Shown: piece by piece, positions 10,107 to 20,700 of the stretch
Numbering within the stretch: position 1 is the first letter of the stretch
Layout: every line of letters starts with the position of its first letter
DNA from: Arthonia radiata
Taxonomy: Eukaryota > Ascomycota > Arthoniomycetes > Arthoniales > Arthoniaceae
NCBI GenBank assembly: GCA_002989075.1
Contig: PSQN01000001.1
Span: 1,667,153-1,731,152 of the forward strand
Length of the DNA: 64,000 nucleotides
Direction: 5' to 3'
The notes under the pieces: model-generated
What the model was told of the DNA's origin: nothing
Databases searched by the model: none
What the model saw: the letters and a program-made list of their open reading frames with translations, nothing else
Made by a program: the position numbers and the translations under genes

Positions 10107-10559
10107 TCAATAGTTCTCAATCCTAGAGAAGCGAATCCACCACTCCATCCTCGATATTGGTTTGATGAGACCGTCTTTCTCCGCTTGCATCATTTCATCA
10201 CGCATGACGCCTAACATGGGCTTGATCATCTCGCCGTAGAGAACTGGCTCGCTTGACAACCCCCCGTAATAGAAGCCCCTCGCCCAATGCGCCTGCGTTG
10301 CTTGCCAAGTGCGCAGTCTGTCGTCTTGCGAGTGGTCATCGAAATCTGTCCAAAGGGCCGAGCTTTCGTAATTGGCTGACGTGTCTTCTTCAACCGCGTA
10401 ATTGTTGCGAAGTGAATTGTGGAGGGACTCGAAGTACTGCAAGATCTCTTGCCAGGCCGCTAGCTTGTCTGCAAATACTTCAATCTTCTGTTGTCGATCG
10501 ACGTCGGATAACATCGCGGTGGATTTGACGGTTGGTGCCAATGTGTTATGCGTCGTCAT
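10107..10559 (-). CDS. Array family member 9, small protein of unknown function
   Basis: Intronless 150-aa frame from ATG 10557-10559. A 30-residue polar leader precedes AAWQEILQYFESL (Trp36), with Gln replacing the common Pro. The middle is acidic with several Trp/Tyr (RTWQATQAHWARGFYYGG), and block 2 is canonical: IKPMLGVMRDEMMQAEKDG. The C terminus is short and aromatic. It is the rightmost copy that looks complete, about 550 bp from member 8. Function unknown. Confidence 0.7.
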   Translation of the reverse strand: MTTHNTLAPTVKSTAMLSDVDRQQKIEVFADKLAAWQEILQYFESLHNSLRNNYAVEEDTSANYESSALWTDFDDHSQDDRLRTWQATQAHWARGFYYGGLSSEPVLYGEMIKPMLGVMRDEMMQAEKDGLIKPISRMEWWIRFSRIENY

Positions 10560-11051
10560 CTCTGCTCCTTGGTGGTTCAGTGGCTGCTTTTATCGACCTA
10601 AGGACTGTAAAATCGTCACGGAGGGAGACGAGGATGACGGTGGTGTGGGAGGAGAAGCGAGACTGAAATTATGCCAAACGGAAGTTGAAGTTCAATCTGG
10701 AGTCACATGAGATCTTCTGTTTGCTGCCTGACTTTGGGCACCACTTCTTCAGCGCTGGTGAAAATGCCAATGCATCTGCATCCAGAGTATCCGCACCCGC
10801 TGCTACGGCGATCTTTTTCGCAAACACATGCAGAGAGCGATCTCGTGAAACGCTGCGCAAGCGGGCTGCGAGGTGTTCTGCAAGAGCGAACCTCGGGAAC
10901 GCCAAGAGCTGGTGTTCCCTGAATCAGGGACCCGCATCTACCAGCCCACCCCATTCATACGCGGGGTCAGTCTGCTCATGATTAACTCCGTACACGCAGT
11001 TGCTTTCTACACTTCGCATCCGAGTGCGTCATCCGAATCTGTATTCCAGTC
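10560..11051. promoter_or_regulatory. Divergent intergenic region, array member 9 / peroxiredoxin
   Basis: About 490 bp separate two divergently transcribed genes. Overlapping short frames on both strands (10685-10981 plus, 10669-10954 minus) are mutually antisense without motifs. I treat the interval as promoter DNA. Confidence 0.35.
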
Positions 11052-11708
11052 ATGGTAGAGCTACGCAAGCGTAAACCGGCGCCAGAAGCTTCGACAGCGT
11101 CCAAGCCAGCTGCATCCAGCAAGAAGCGCGCGACCTCCAAGTCGGCGTCTGCCACACCTGTACCAGCCACGAAGCCAGCGAAAGAGGCGAAAGCTGCTGC
11201 AGCTCCGTCGGAGGCTTCGAGCGCATCCCCAAGCACGCCTCAGGTCGGCGACACGCTACCTCTCGACGAACTCAAGAACGTCACTGTCCAGACCAACGAC
11301 GGCGAGGAGACCACGCTGCCTGCGCTCCTTGAGAAGAGTCCCGAAAAGAGCACAGCCATCTTCACATACCCAAAGGCGTCCACTCCCGGCTGCACGAACC
11401 AGGCATGCCTCTTCCGCGATGCCTACGAGGAGCTTGCGCCCTCTTTTGAGGTCTTCGGGCTCTCCAATGACTCGCCTAAGTCCAACGCGAACTTCAAAGA
11501 GAAGCAGAAGCTACCATATACGCTGCTGTGTGACCCAAAGAGAGAGCTGATCACCAAGCTGGGCTTTGGCAAAGCTGGAGGCAGCACCACACGGGGCGTG
11601 GTTGTCGTGGACAAGGAGGGCAAGATCACGGCGTGGACCACGGGCGGACCGCAGCCGACGCTTGATGCTGTGAAGGCGGTCATGGGAAAGAGTGAGACGA
11701 AGCTTTGA
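11052..11708 (+). CDS. DOT5: Nuclear thiol peroxidase, peroxiredoxin Q/BCP type (Dot5-like)
   Basis: 218 aa, single exon, ATG at 11052. Residues 1-60 are Lys/Ala/Ser/Pro-rich with basic clusters (ELRKRKP, SSKKRATSK), consistent with a nuclear signal as in yeast Dot5. Residues 64-210 form a thioredoxin-fold AhpC/TSA domain: GDTLPLDELKN, then FTYPKASTPGC with peroxidatic Cys114, and Cys119 five residues later as resolving cysteine, the atypical two-Cys arrangement of the BCP class. The product reduces hydrogen and alkyl peroxides with thioredoxin as donor (family knowledge). Nothing is truncated; nuclear location is inferred from the N terminus. Confidence 0.9.
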   Translation: MVELRKRKPAPEASTASKPAASSKKRATSKSASATPVPATKPAKEAKAAAAPSEASSASPSTPQVGDTLPLDELKNVTVQTNDGEETTLPALLEKSPEKSTAIFTYPKASTPGCTNQACLFRDAYEELAPSFEVFGLSNDSPKSNANFKEKQKLPYTLLCDPKRELITKLGFGKAGGSTTRGVVVVDKEGKITAWTTGGPQPTLDAVKAVMGKSETKL

Positions 11709-11976
11709 GGCATTCAAGAAGACTTCGAACGCTGTGCAGGAAGCGGCCACGGCTAGTATGATAAAAGCTAGGGATTCCCGGCACGCTCATATCAAAGACG
11801 GCCACATCAAGACGTCGGGGTACATGGTGTTTTGTTGAACCGAAAGCCTCTATGAAATTACTCCATGATAATTATTTACAGCCAAGTCTATCTCGATCGT
11901 GTGTGAAACCCAGGTGTCGTATCGGCATCCTAGTCGCTTACGGTACTCATTTCAGCCCCATTGCTGAAACAAATAA

Positions 11977-12201
11977 TCAGCAAATGCATACAGGGGGTCC
12001 AGACGGGCAAGCTGTTCAACCGAAGTCGCGTTGGACTGCTATGAGGACTTGAGACAGACATGCAGTGCTCGGGATGAAATCGGTGTGCAGCTCCAGAGCA
12101 AGATGCAGGAGGAGTTCCAGGACGAGGAGAGCAATGGCTTCGATTGGGTGCAACGTTTCACCAATAGGAGGCCGTTGCTGGCGGAAATGAACCCTTTCTA
12201 A
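11977..12201 (+). pseudogene. Possible remnant of an array family copy
   Basis: A plus-strand frame without a proper start runs from about 11977 to TAA 12199-12201. It contains VQLQSKMQEEFQDEESNG, which resembles block 2 of the array family (M-x-E-E-F then G). The Trp block is missing upstream, though the segment ALDCYEDL may be a decayed version. It could also be an unrelated exon. It lies past the peroxiredoxin, away from the main array. Confidence 0.3.
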
Positions 12202-12299
12202 TATTGGCTTTAGCTTAATGAGCTTAGTGTATCTTGCGTGAATGTATCTTTCCACTACAGTTGTGCAGCGAAGGTACCTGCGCTAGTGCCAAGGTCTGC

Positions 12300-13178
12300 C
12301 GCTGATGGCCCGTGCGCTGGTCCCTTCTCCCCATCTCCCTCCATTCTCCTCCTCCGCTGCCCCCTTCTCACAACCTCTTCTTCATCAGTCACTTCGTAAT
12401 CCATCACTTTCTACCTTCCTACATCCCTTCTCGGCAGCGCAGCTCCTGTCCTTTTCTTGCCATCAATTTAAATCATCGTCCGTCATCCACGGCAATAGCA
12501 ACGTCCATCCCGACAGACAATTGCGCTTTGTGTGCGACAACTCATTAGTCGCGCGCCCCTAAACCTCTGACACCCCTCAAAGGTTCGGCCCAGACAACGC
12601 CGCAACTCGTCTTCTTTGCGCCTATTCATTCAGCGACTTGAGCCTATTCGCTTGATCCGGCAATCGCAGCTTGACGCTGTCTTTGTTCATTCTCTACAAT
12701 CCAATCGCCGTCGGTAGAAGTCCAGTCTTTGTTCGACTGCCCGGCCCACCTACCTCACCACCCGGGAAGTCCGACTCACGCCTTCCTCACCTGCGCTTGC
12801 TGTCCGACGATACCTCACCAGACAATCTTCACTTGATTCTCTCACGTCCGAGGTCGTCCAGTCCTCAACCTTGACTTCTTGTCGTACATACCCTTCACCT
12901 ATTTACTTATGCGTCCCATCTCGGCCGTGCACTTCAAAAGAATACAATAAAACAACAGATAATCAGTAATAACTACAATACTTCTGGAGCAAGTTGGTCT
13001 GCTACAGCTTTGTTTGGTTCCAGCTTGGCTTTGCACAAACTTCCGGCCATCGTTGAATCACCAGCACCAACAAGCCCGAAACAGCTCACAGTCGCCCTCA
13101 CGACTAAACGACATCCAAAACTCATTGACACTCAATTACATCTGTAAATCTACACATTCGATTCATCAATCTTGAGCA
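12300..13178 (+). promoter_or_regulatory. Long pyrimidine-rich promoter/leader of the Gln-rich gene
   Basis: Some 880 bp upstream of the ATG at 13179 are rich in C and T on the plus strand, with runs such as CCTCCATTCTCCTCCTCC near 12340, and include CAAT-like and AATACAATAAAACAAC tracts close to the start. Long CT-rich regions mark promoters of strongly expressed or regulated fungal genes. Several short upstream frames exist. The transcription start cannot be fixed. Confidence 0.45.
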
Positions 13179-14768
13179 ATGGACTCTGGAAGTTTCGCTC
13201 AGATGACTTACAACAATTTCCCCACCAACAACCTTGGCCCGACCAACTCTTTCTCCTCCCGCGGCAAGGGTGCTCACATCAAGCGCCTCAGCGTGGCTCC
13301 TCCCAACATGGGTCCTATCAACGAGAACGAAGTGGATGATACCCCGGCTCCGCGGACCAGCCGCGCTCACATGCTCTCCGGGCTTCGCACCGCTCCAAAG
13401 GCTAATGTTGGCTTCGGCTCTGCTTCAGCTCCGTTTTCCCAAACCCGCTTTGGCAACGAGGCTCATCACGCCCAGCACCAGCAGCCATACTCTGGCAACA
13501 ACTTCGGCGGTTTCGCTCAAAACAACTACAACGGCCACATGAAGCAGCAGGTCCTCAGCCCGGACCAGATTTTGGCACCGTCATGGAACATGGGCAACGA
13601 CGACGTTTCTCAGATGGATCAACAGACGTACAACAGCATGATGATGACCAACATGTACCTGGCGCAGCGTCAACAGCAGCTTCAGCAGCAACTTATGAAC
13701 GTTCAAGCTGCTGCCCAGCAATTTCAAGGCATGAGTCTCAACGGACAGCAATTGCAGTATGGCGCCTCTCCGCTCTCGCCTGGTAGCAGCTTCTACAACC
13801 AGCAATTGCAGAGTGGCATGCAGCCCGTCGTCCAGCCAGTGCCGAATCAGCCCGGTCTCTACTCTGTTTACAATCCCATGACCGGCCAGCAGAGCTTCTA
13901 CCCGGAGTCTGCCCTGCAGACGCAGCAGAATCTGCCGCAGTCTCCCGTCAGCGCTGGCTTTCAGCCCGAGCAGCATAGCTTTGCTGGGCGTGAGAACAAG
14001 TCTCCACCAACGACGGGCAACAACTCGGGCTGGAATCGCACAATCACTCCACCACGCCAGACGCCATCCCCGCCGCAAGATGTCGCTCCACTCCCCGAGC
14101 CATCTGCCAATGCATACCGTCCAGGTCATCGGCGCTCGATCTCCAGCATGAACAAGGTCACCGACGTCAAAGCCGGCCTGCGGTCTGCTGGCATGCCTCC
14201 GACCCCAGTTGATGGCACTTTCGGCCTCGGCCTCGGTCGTGCTGGTGAGCACCCTCTGCGTCAACCTCGCGGCCCTCCGGCTATTGAAGAGCTCGTCGCT
14301 GCTCCCACCTCCAAGCATGAAGGGAGCAAGAACTTTGCTACCCGTCAGCGACGACGTGCCCTGTTCAGCCTTGTCCGTGCTGGCAATGAGCGCCGTGGAG
14401 GTCGTCCTGGTAGTGCCAATGGTGACTTGCCGACTCCTGGTAGTGACAGTGGTACTCCTTTCGGTAATTCATCATCTGATGGGGAGTCTGATGGCACTCC
14501 TGTTACCGGCAGCTTGTCGGCCCACTCCAGCTTCGGCAGTCTCAAAGCCGCGGCCGGCGGCGCCATTGGGTCCGAGGTCAAGCAATTCAAGGAGCGTTCT
14601 CGTGAGCGTGACACCTTTGCCAGGCGCCTCACCAGCGATTCCAACTCGAGCAATGAGGGGAACGGTCGCGGCAGTCCCGGCCCCGAGCGACGCCGCACGC
14701 CAATGCTGGTCCTCACCAGCGCCGAGAAGCGCAAGAGCTCCATGAGCTTTGGCAACACCTTCGCCTGA
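13179..14768 (+). CDS. Conserved fungal Gln/Asn-rich disordered protein
   Basis: 529 aa in one exon. The N-terminal half is low complexity, with a Gln-rich tract around residues 160-185 (RQQQLQQQL) and Asn/Gly/Ser/Pro-rich sequence. A compact, probably conserved block lies around residues 340-400: GTFGLGLGRAGEHPLRQPRG, then EGSKNFATRQRRRALFSLV and RAGNERRGG. The tail is Ser/Gly-rich and basic, ending MSFGNTFA. I recall similar basic EGSKNFA-type blocks in uncharacterised fungal proteins but cannot name an orthologue. The composition suits an RNA-binding or condensate-forming regulator (inference). No membrane segment or signal peptide. Confidence 0.8.
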   Translation: MDSGSFAQMTYNNFPTNNLGPTNSFSSRGKGAHIKRLSVAPPNMGPINENEVDDTPAPRTSRAHMLSGLRTAPKANVGFGSASAPFSQTRFGNEAHHAQHQQPYSGNNFGGFAQNNYNGHMKQQVLSPDQILAPSWNMGNDDVSQMDQQTYNSMMMTNMYLAQRQQQLQQQLMNVQAAAQQFQGMSLNGQQLQYGASPLSPGSSFYNQQLQSGMQPVVQPVPNQPGLYSVYNPMTGQQSFYPESALQTQQNLPQSPVSAGFQPEQHSFAGRENKSPPTTGNNSGWNRTITPPRQTPSPPQDVAPLPEPSANAYRPGHRRSISSMNKVTDVKAGLRSAGMPPTPVDGTFGLGLGRAGEHPLRQPRGPPAIEELVAAPTSKHEGSKNFATRQRRRALFSLVRAGNERRGGRPGSANGDLPTPGSDSGTPFGNSSSDGESDGTPVTGSLSAHSSFGSLKAAAGGAIGSEVKQFKERSRERDTFARRLTSDSNSSNEGNGRGSPGPERRRTPMLVLTSAEKRKSSMSFGNTFA

Positions 14769-15585
14769 AGGTCCGTACCTGGGCTACCCACGGTTGGAGG
14801 GAAGGTTGACCCAAGTCTCTCTTTACTAATCATTCATTACATTCCATTGGGTTATGACTTCATGATGATACTACGGTCCGCCGCCCTCAGTGATACTGGT
14901 AGCTATCGCTCGTTTGACGCTGCCAGGTCTGATGAGGGTCAATTCACCCATGATACCACCATTTCTTTCCTGTCAAGATTACCGAGAGACGCAGTCGATG
15001 TTGATGGGAGTATGGATGATGGTATACAGGGGTGAGATGGCTCACGAAGAACGGAAAACAAATGAAAAACTAGAACAAAGGTGTGGGGAAGAGTGTGTGG
15101 TGGTGTGTGCACACGAGAAGATGGGACTGCCTCTGTCGACCTATGTTTGTGCTCGACCTAGATAGCATAGACAAACAGCAAAAGACACATGTCCCTGACC
15201 TTTCCTGTCCTTCAAAGTATCTTTGTGCTGGTAAGTGCTCCGCTGTGGCAACTAATAATTACAATGTCAGCTACGAGTGCGCGGTCACAACGTATTCGAT
15301 GTTCGCATGGCTAACAACAGGTCACCAGACCAGCAAAATGTACCGCAGCAGCAGCGAGTCTTTGAACAGCTATGCAACAACCCTGAGTACTGGAGCGCAT
15401 CGATCGAGCAAACAAATTGCCGTACTGAGGGACGTTGAGTGTGCGGAATTGGTGCCGTGTGAAGTCTTGGCAGAGCCTTTGGCGTTCAGTCGAACTTCAC
15501 TCACCGTAGGTTTGTTGATCCTTTGCCAACATCAGTGTGAACTCATAGTAACATTGATAGTGCTTTGTCCTTGCTCGTCATCACG
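14769..15585. other. Intergenic, no supported gene
   Basis: 3' region of the Gln-rich gene and upstream region of the proline-rich gene. A frame at 15083-15637 has no motif and starts at a non-ATG codon. Confidence 0.45.
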
Positions 15586-16692
15586 ATGGGGAGGACGTCA
15601 AAGTCCGACTTTCCCGACTTTAGCATACTTGATCTGACCTTTCGGTTAGCTGGCGCCGCCTCTCGCCGTGACGATGGTCTCACCTTCGTGGGCGTCAAAG
15701 AATTACTAGAGGACCTCGAGGAAGAACAGCTCGAGCTTCTGATCAAGGGAATCTTCAACCCCGGTCAGGTGGAAGCTGAGACTCGCGATGGCCTCAATGT
15801 GCCCACACACGTTCCAGTCACGCTCATGCTTCCTCGCAGGGCGGGCGCACCAAGAAACGGCTTCTCCGCTGTTAACGATTGCTACAGCCTAGAGGACTTC
15901 ATGGACCGTGTGAAGAACAACTCTTTCGAGAGATGGAACCACATCGACGTGAACCGGTTCAAAGGCGACAAAGCCTCCGGTCAACACGACGTTGTTGGGA
16001 GTGCCGCTAGTCTGCAAGGCCACAGGACCGAAGTTGCGCCCGAGACTGAACGTCTGGGCCAGCAGAAGTCGACCGGTCCTCTGCATCCGAGCAGCAGTGG
16101 CTCTGCCACAGTCCCTCATGGGAAGGGGGCCTCGTTGCCCAGTAGCTCGAAACCGGGTCTCAGCTTGAAGCGCCGAAAGGCCAGTCCTCCGGCGCCAACA
16201 CCGCCACTGCCAAGACCATCGGGACGAGTGATACCGCCATGGGTGTCACCCGCAACGGCAGCGATGATAGCGGCATTGCCACCCATGTCGTGGGAACTGC
16301 CGGAGGCAGCGATGCAGCCGCAGCCCATTCCTAAGCCACAGTCCGAGGCAAAGCCCCTGAAGCGCGCGAGACCAAACCCCCGGGCTCCGACGTCCTCACA
16401 GCCATCAGAGACGCCAGTGCCATCATGGCTAGCACGGAAGCTTGAGGCGGCGGACAAGTCGTTGTGGGAAAAGCCATCGGCACAGCCGCAGACGCAGACC
16501 ACTGGTCCAGTACAAGGATTCTCCTTGAGGCGCCCAAAGCCACCGTCCACCGACCCACCATCGGTGGTGGTGCGGCCATTGGCACAAGGGCAGGAGCAGC
16601 CCGAGTTGCAGACCGAGGCGAAGACGACTCCGTCTATCGCTGACGTTGCAGAGGCGGCTGCTGAGGAAGAGCCAGACTTTTGGGATACGTAG
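15586..16692 (+). CDS. Proline-rich protein of unknown function
   Basis: 368 aa from ATG 15586, which follows seven in-frame codons that open without an ATG. Residues 1-115 look folded and acidic (DFSILDLTFRLAG, GLTFVGVKELLEDLEEEQLE, YSLEDFMDRVKNNSFERW). From about 120 to the end the chain is Pro/Ser/Lys-rich with basic clusters (LKRRKASPPAP, LKRARPNPRAP) that could act as nuclear signals, and it ends in the acidic EEEPDFWDT. Repeated short motifs such as IPPWVSP and VPSWLARKLE resemble peptide-binding linear motifs. No family recognised. Confidence 0.65.
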   Translation: MGRTSKSDFPDFSILDLTFRLAGAASRRDDGLTFVGVKELLEDLEEEQLELLIKGIFNPGQVEAETRDGLNVPTHVPVTLMLPRRAGAPRNGFSAVNDCYSLEDFMDRVKNNSFERWNHIDVNRFKGDKASGQHDVVGSAASLQGHRTEVAPETERLGQQKSTGPLHPSSSGSATVPHGKGASLPSSSKPGLSLKRRKASPPAPTPPLPRPSGRVIPPWVSPATAAMIAALPPMSWELPEAAMQPQPIPKPQSEAKPLKRARPNPRAPTSSQPSETPVPSWLARKLEAADKSLWEKPSAQPQTQTTGPVQGFSLRRPKPPSTDPPSVVVRPLAQGQEQPELQTEAKTTPSIADVAEAAAEEEPDFWDT

Positions 16693-16923
16693 TAAATTAC
16701 ATAGCCCGAGAGTAGGTAAATCAGACTCAGCGTCTTTCTATAATATCTATACAGCTACACATACTACCTTAGTTACAGGAATATTTATCGTAATTGCTAT
16801 ATGTGCAAACTATCTACTGTACATTCCCCGACGAGCCGTGCATTCTAGGTATGCGCTTACCCTGGGCTACCGAAATCTCTTGATATTACTACAATAGGCA
16901 GTACTCGATACTCTCTTGGCATC

Positions 16924-17286
16924 TCACAGGATCTGCTTCACCAGCACCCCATCACTTCCCCCTTTCATGAAGCGTTCAGATGCATCAGCGCACGCCCTGT
17001 CTTCAGCTATCTTTGCACGATTTGAGACTCCTGTGCTGTGGCCACGCGTTGCTGCGACTTTCTCCACCCTGCAGACCCACGTCCAGTCCGCTTCTCCGTC
17101 ACGCGTCTTGACGCGTCTCTCTAACCCGGTTCCAAAGACGAGATTACTGAGACAAGACGGACACGTGCATAGGTACTGTGATGGACTTGCCGTCTCATCT
17201 GATTGTCGCGACACATCGTTCGTGGGGATGCAGATGTTGGGGGTTGGGGTGTGAGGACGGGATGGCTGCGTTTGTGGTGGCTTCAT
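16924..17286 (-). CDS. Hypothetical small protein, uncertain
   Basis: A 120-aa frame opens at ATG 17284-17286 with a Pro/Thr-rich start and contains YLCTCPSCLSNLVFG, a CxCxxC cluster that might bind metal, then ADWTWVCRVEK. No intron, targeting signal or family is evident, and the plus-strand frame at 16916-17254 overlaps it. It lies just upstream of the helicase gene on the opposite strand. Confidence 0.3.
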   Translation of the reverse strand: MKPPQTQPSRPHTPTPNICIPTNDVSRQSDETASPSQYLCTCPSCLSNLVFGTGLERRVKTRDGEADWTWVCRVEKVAATRGHSTGVSNRAKIAEDRACADASERFMKGGSDGVLVKQIL

Positions 17287-17718
17287 CTCCTGCAGCTAAC
17301 CGCGCCTTTCTTCGTGATGACATTTCTGACATCTCTTACGTTTGACAGTTTGTTGCTTAGATAACATGTTGTAAACGTCCTAAGTCATTTCTCGCGACAT
17401 ACTGTCAAGGCTCCGTCACGCATTGAGAGGTGGAAGTCCTGCTTTCACATGCTGGGTCACCCCTTCATGAAGTGAGGCAGGCAACCAGCCGAAACAAGGA
17501 AGTGTTTGTAAAAGCTGTTGCTCCGGGAGACGATCATGTGATTTCGGCTCTGCCTGCTGCTTTTGTTGACCGCTTCCTGAGTTTCTCAACGCAATCCTTC
17601 TTCTTTCTTTCTCCCTGCCTCCTCTCACAGCACTCATCCACCACTCTTTCCCACATCTTTCTCTCAATCATCTTTCCGTAATGAACGGCTGTGATCGACT
17701 TCATCATTGACATCAGAC

Positions 17719-20700
17719 ATGTCATCTTCTGCAAGGAAGCCAAGGCTGCCCTGTAAATTCTTCAACACTCCCGGTGGTTGCCGCCGGGGAAGCTCGTGCA
17801 CTTTCATCCACGGCGCTACATCAGCTACCACAAGCTACGTTCAGTCTTCAAAGACCGCTCACAATGGCAAGAAGAAGCCGGTGCAGTCAAACGACAATAC
17901 GCGCACATTTGGACAGTGGCAGCATCTCATTCCTGACACTGCAGAGGCGCCACCTCTCGGACCGCGCCTTTCATGGTTCTTCAAGACTGCCAAAAGCCTC
18001 GTTGACCAGGATGAAGAGACGCGACAAAGCGTCATAACCAGACTTGCCACGGAGGGCGGCTTGACGAGGATCAAAGAAATCACACAGCGCATCAATGATA
18101 TCGCTGTGAAAGACTCAGAACTGCGAAGGAAAGCTTTCGCAGACGAGTTGATGCCATTTATGACCGTCCTATCCCACCCAGCAGTAAACGCATCACTGCT
18201 GCTCGAGACCCCTCGGGAGACTATTACTTCCTTTCTGAGTGGTCCTGGTGGCCGTCGCGGCAAACCCCTATTCGATTTTGCTGTAGAGCAACTCAATCTG
18301 AAGAGGCAGCAGAACCACAGCGACTGCGATGACGCTCTTGAAGCATTTGCAATCGTTCTTGCGAGCATGCTGGACTTGTCGACATTGGCAACGCTTCGAT
18401 CAGAGTTCGATAATGTCCTTGGGTGTATGACCACGCTTCTCAAAGATCTTGTGGTAGATGATTCAGACCTTCAATTCAGCCGTTGTTCGCGTAGCATCGA
18501 GCGCATCGCATTACGGCTCGGCAAGGGCGCCATCTTTGTTGCGGACGATCCGCTCCGAACGAAGAAGCTCGACAACGCTGATAAACCAGTCTTTGAGCTG
18601 CAGCAAGAGGCCCCCGGCCATTTGTCCGAGGCTGGCGTTCGGCACAACAATGACTATCTGGATATCCACAACATTCTCATCCTTCCCACGGCTTCTGAGC
18701 TCAAGGCGCATCGCTCGGAGTTTCTTCCCACCACAACTTACTCACCACACTGCGAGGATACGACGCAAGGTCTTCTTGACAAGCATTTTCGTCTCCTACG
18801 CGAAGACACTGTGGGACTCTTGCGGGAAGGTGTGAAGATGGAACATGAGAGACGCAACAACCCCAGGCATCTGGCGAGCCGTGATCAACACGCCGCCAGG
18901 ACGTTCGCCTACCATGATGCTGTCTTGTATAGTGTCACTGTGGATCGCAAGAATGGTTTTGTTCTTGGGTACGAGTTCAGCCAGCCCAATGCAGCCCAAG
19001 CTCTTAAGTCTACTGCAGAGCGTCGAGACTGGTGGGCACATTCTAAGAGATTGCAGCGTGATGCACTCACCTGCGTCATTGATTCGAAAGGCTCGCCGCT
19101 TTTTTGTGTGGTCATCGACAATGGCCTTCCTAATCCTCAAGGAAACGCGGCTCGAGCTCAGAAGAACACTCCCACAATCTTCGAAGATCAGGAGAGGGCG
19201 TACATCTCACTAGCACTGGTCGACATATCAGAGAGAACGTTGGGCACATTATTGGACGGCTACATTACTGGCTTTTCGCGCGGCTCAGAAGTTCTTGTGG
19301 AGTTTCCGGGTGTTATCTTACCAGCTTTTAAACCCACACTGCAGGGTCTTCAAGAAATGAGCCGTAACTTTCGAGAAGTACCTTTTCGCGACCTCATTGC
19401 TCCCTCCGGAAACGTCGATGGTGGCACGATAGAAGTCAAACCACCTGAGTACATGCTGAAAGGTGGCTTCAGTTTCGATTTGAGCTGCCTAATGCGGGAT
19501 GGACGACAGCTCCGACTATCCCCACGCGAACCTTTCGATCTGGCTGCTTTGCGGAACCACACGACTTTAGATCCTGCGCAAGCTGAGAGCTTGAAGTACG
19601 CGCTTACTCATCGTATTGCTCTTATTCAAGGTCCCCCAGGAACTGGAAAAAGCTTTACCGGGGTGGCTATCATCAAAGCACTCGTCAAAAACGCCAAAGA
19701 GGCCAAATTGGGTCCCTTGATATGTGTCACCTACACCAATCACGCTCTTGACCAGATTCTGGAGCACTGTCATGATTCTGGTGTGAAACAGATCATTCGC
19801 ATTGGCTCGCAATCCAAATCCGAAGTTCTCGAGAAGCTTACTCTGAGAGAGGTCATGATGAACATGGAGCTCACCCGAACCGAGAAGCATAATAGACGGG
19901 TCGCTAAATCGGTTGTTGACGAAACCAGTACTACACTTGACCGACTCTTCCTGGCGTTCAATGCAGCACAAATGCCCTCCAGCATCCGGTCATATCTTCA
20001 GTCATACTCTCCCCAGCATTGCAAACAGCTTTTTGGAGGAGGTGAGATGGATGATGCAGGTTTTCAAGTCGTTGGTCCTCACATGAGGAATCCCATGGAT
20101 GCCTGGTTGCGCGGAGGCGAGGTCAGCCCTGAGAGCGATCAGCGGCCGTTTGATGAGTTGCAGACACAACACCTCTTTCGCCTCAACCATGCTGAGCGAC
20201 ACTCATTGTACATGTCATGGGTGAGACAGATACGATTGACGATCAAAGGCGAGATCAGATCAGCTCGCAATAGATTCCAGAAGGCTCGTGACAATATGGA
20301 AGCCGTGCGTCAAGAGCAGGAACTTCGTTGTCTACGTCAAGCGGATATCGTTGGAATGACAACATCCGGTTTAGCCCGCATCATCGGTCAGCTGAAACAT
20401 CTGCAGGCCAAGGTCATCCTGATGGAAGAGGCGGGTGAGGTCCTAGAGGTAAGCTGTCAGATGGTTACTTATGTTGGACATCGTTACTAACCTGTCGCTA
20501 AGGCTCATACACTGGTAACCTTGCTCCCCGGGATTGAGCACGCCATTTTCATTGGCGATCATCAACAACTTCGACCACAGGCCCAAAACTACGACTTGAG
20601 CGTAGAAAACGCTAGTGGCAAACAGTACGCCTTCGATGTATCGCTGTTCGAGAGATTGGTTGCACCAATGTCAGGCGATGCACCACTTTTGCCCAAGAGA

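Noticed and set aside
13581-14318. 245-codon minus-strand frame
   Set aside because: Antisense shadow of the Gln-rich gene, with biased Leu/Arg composition and no motif.
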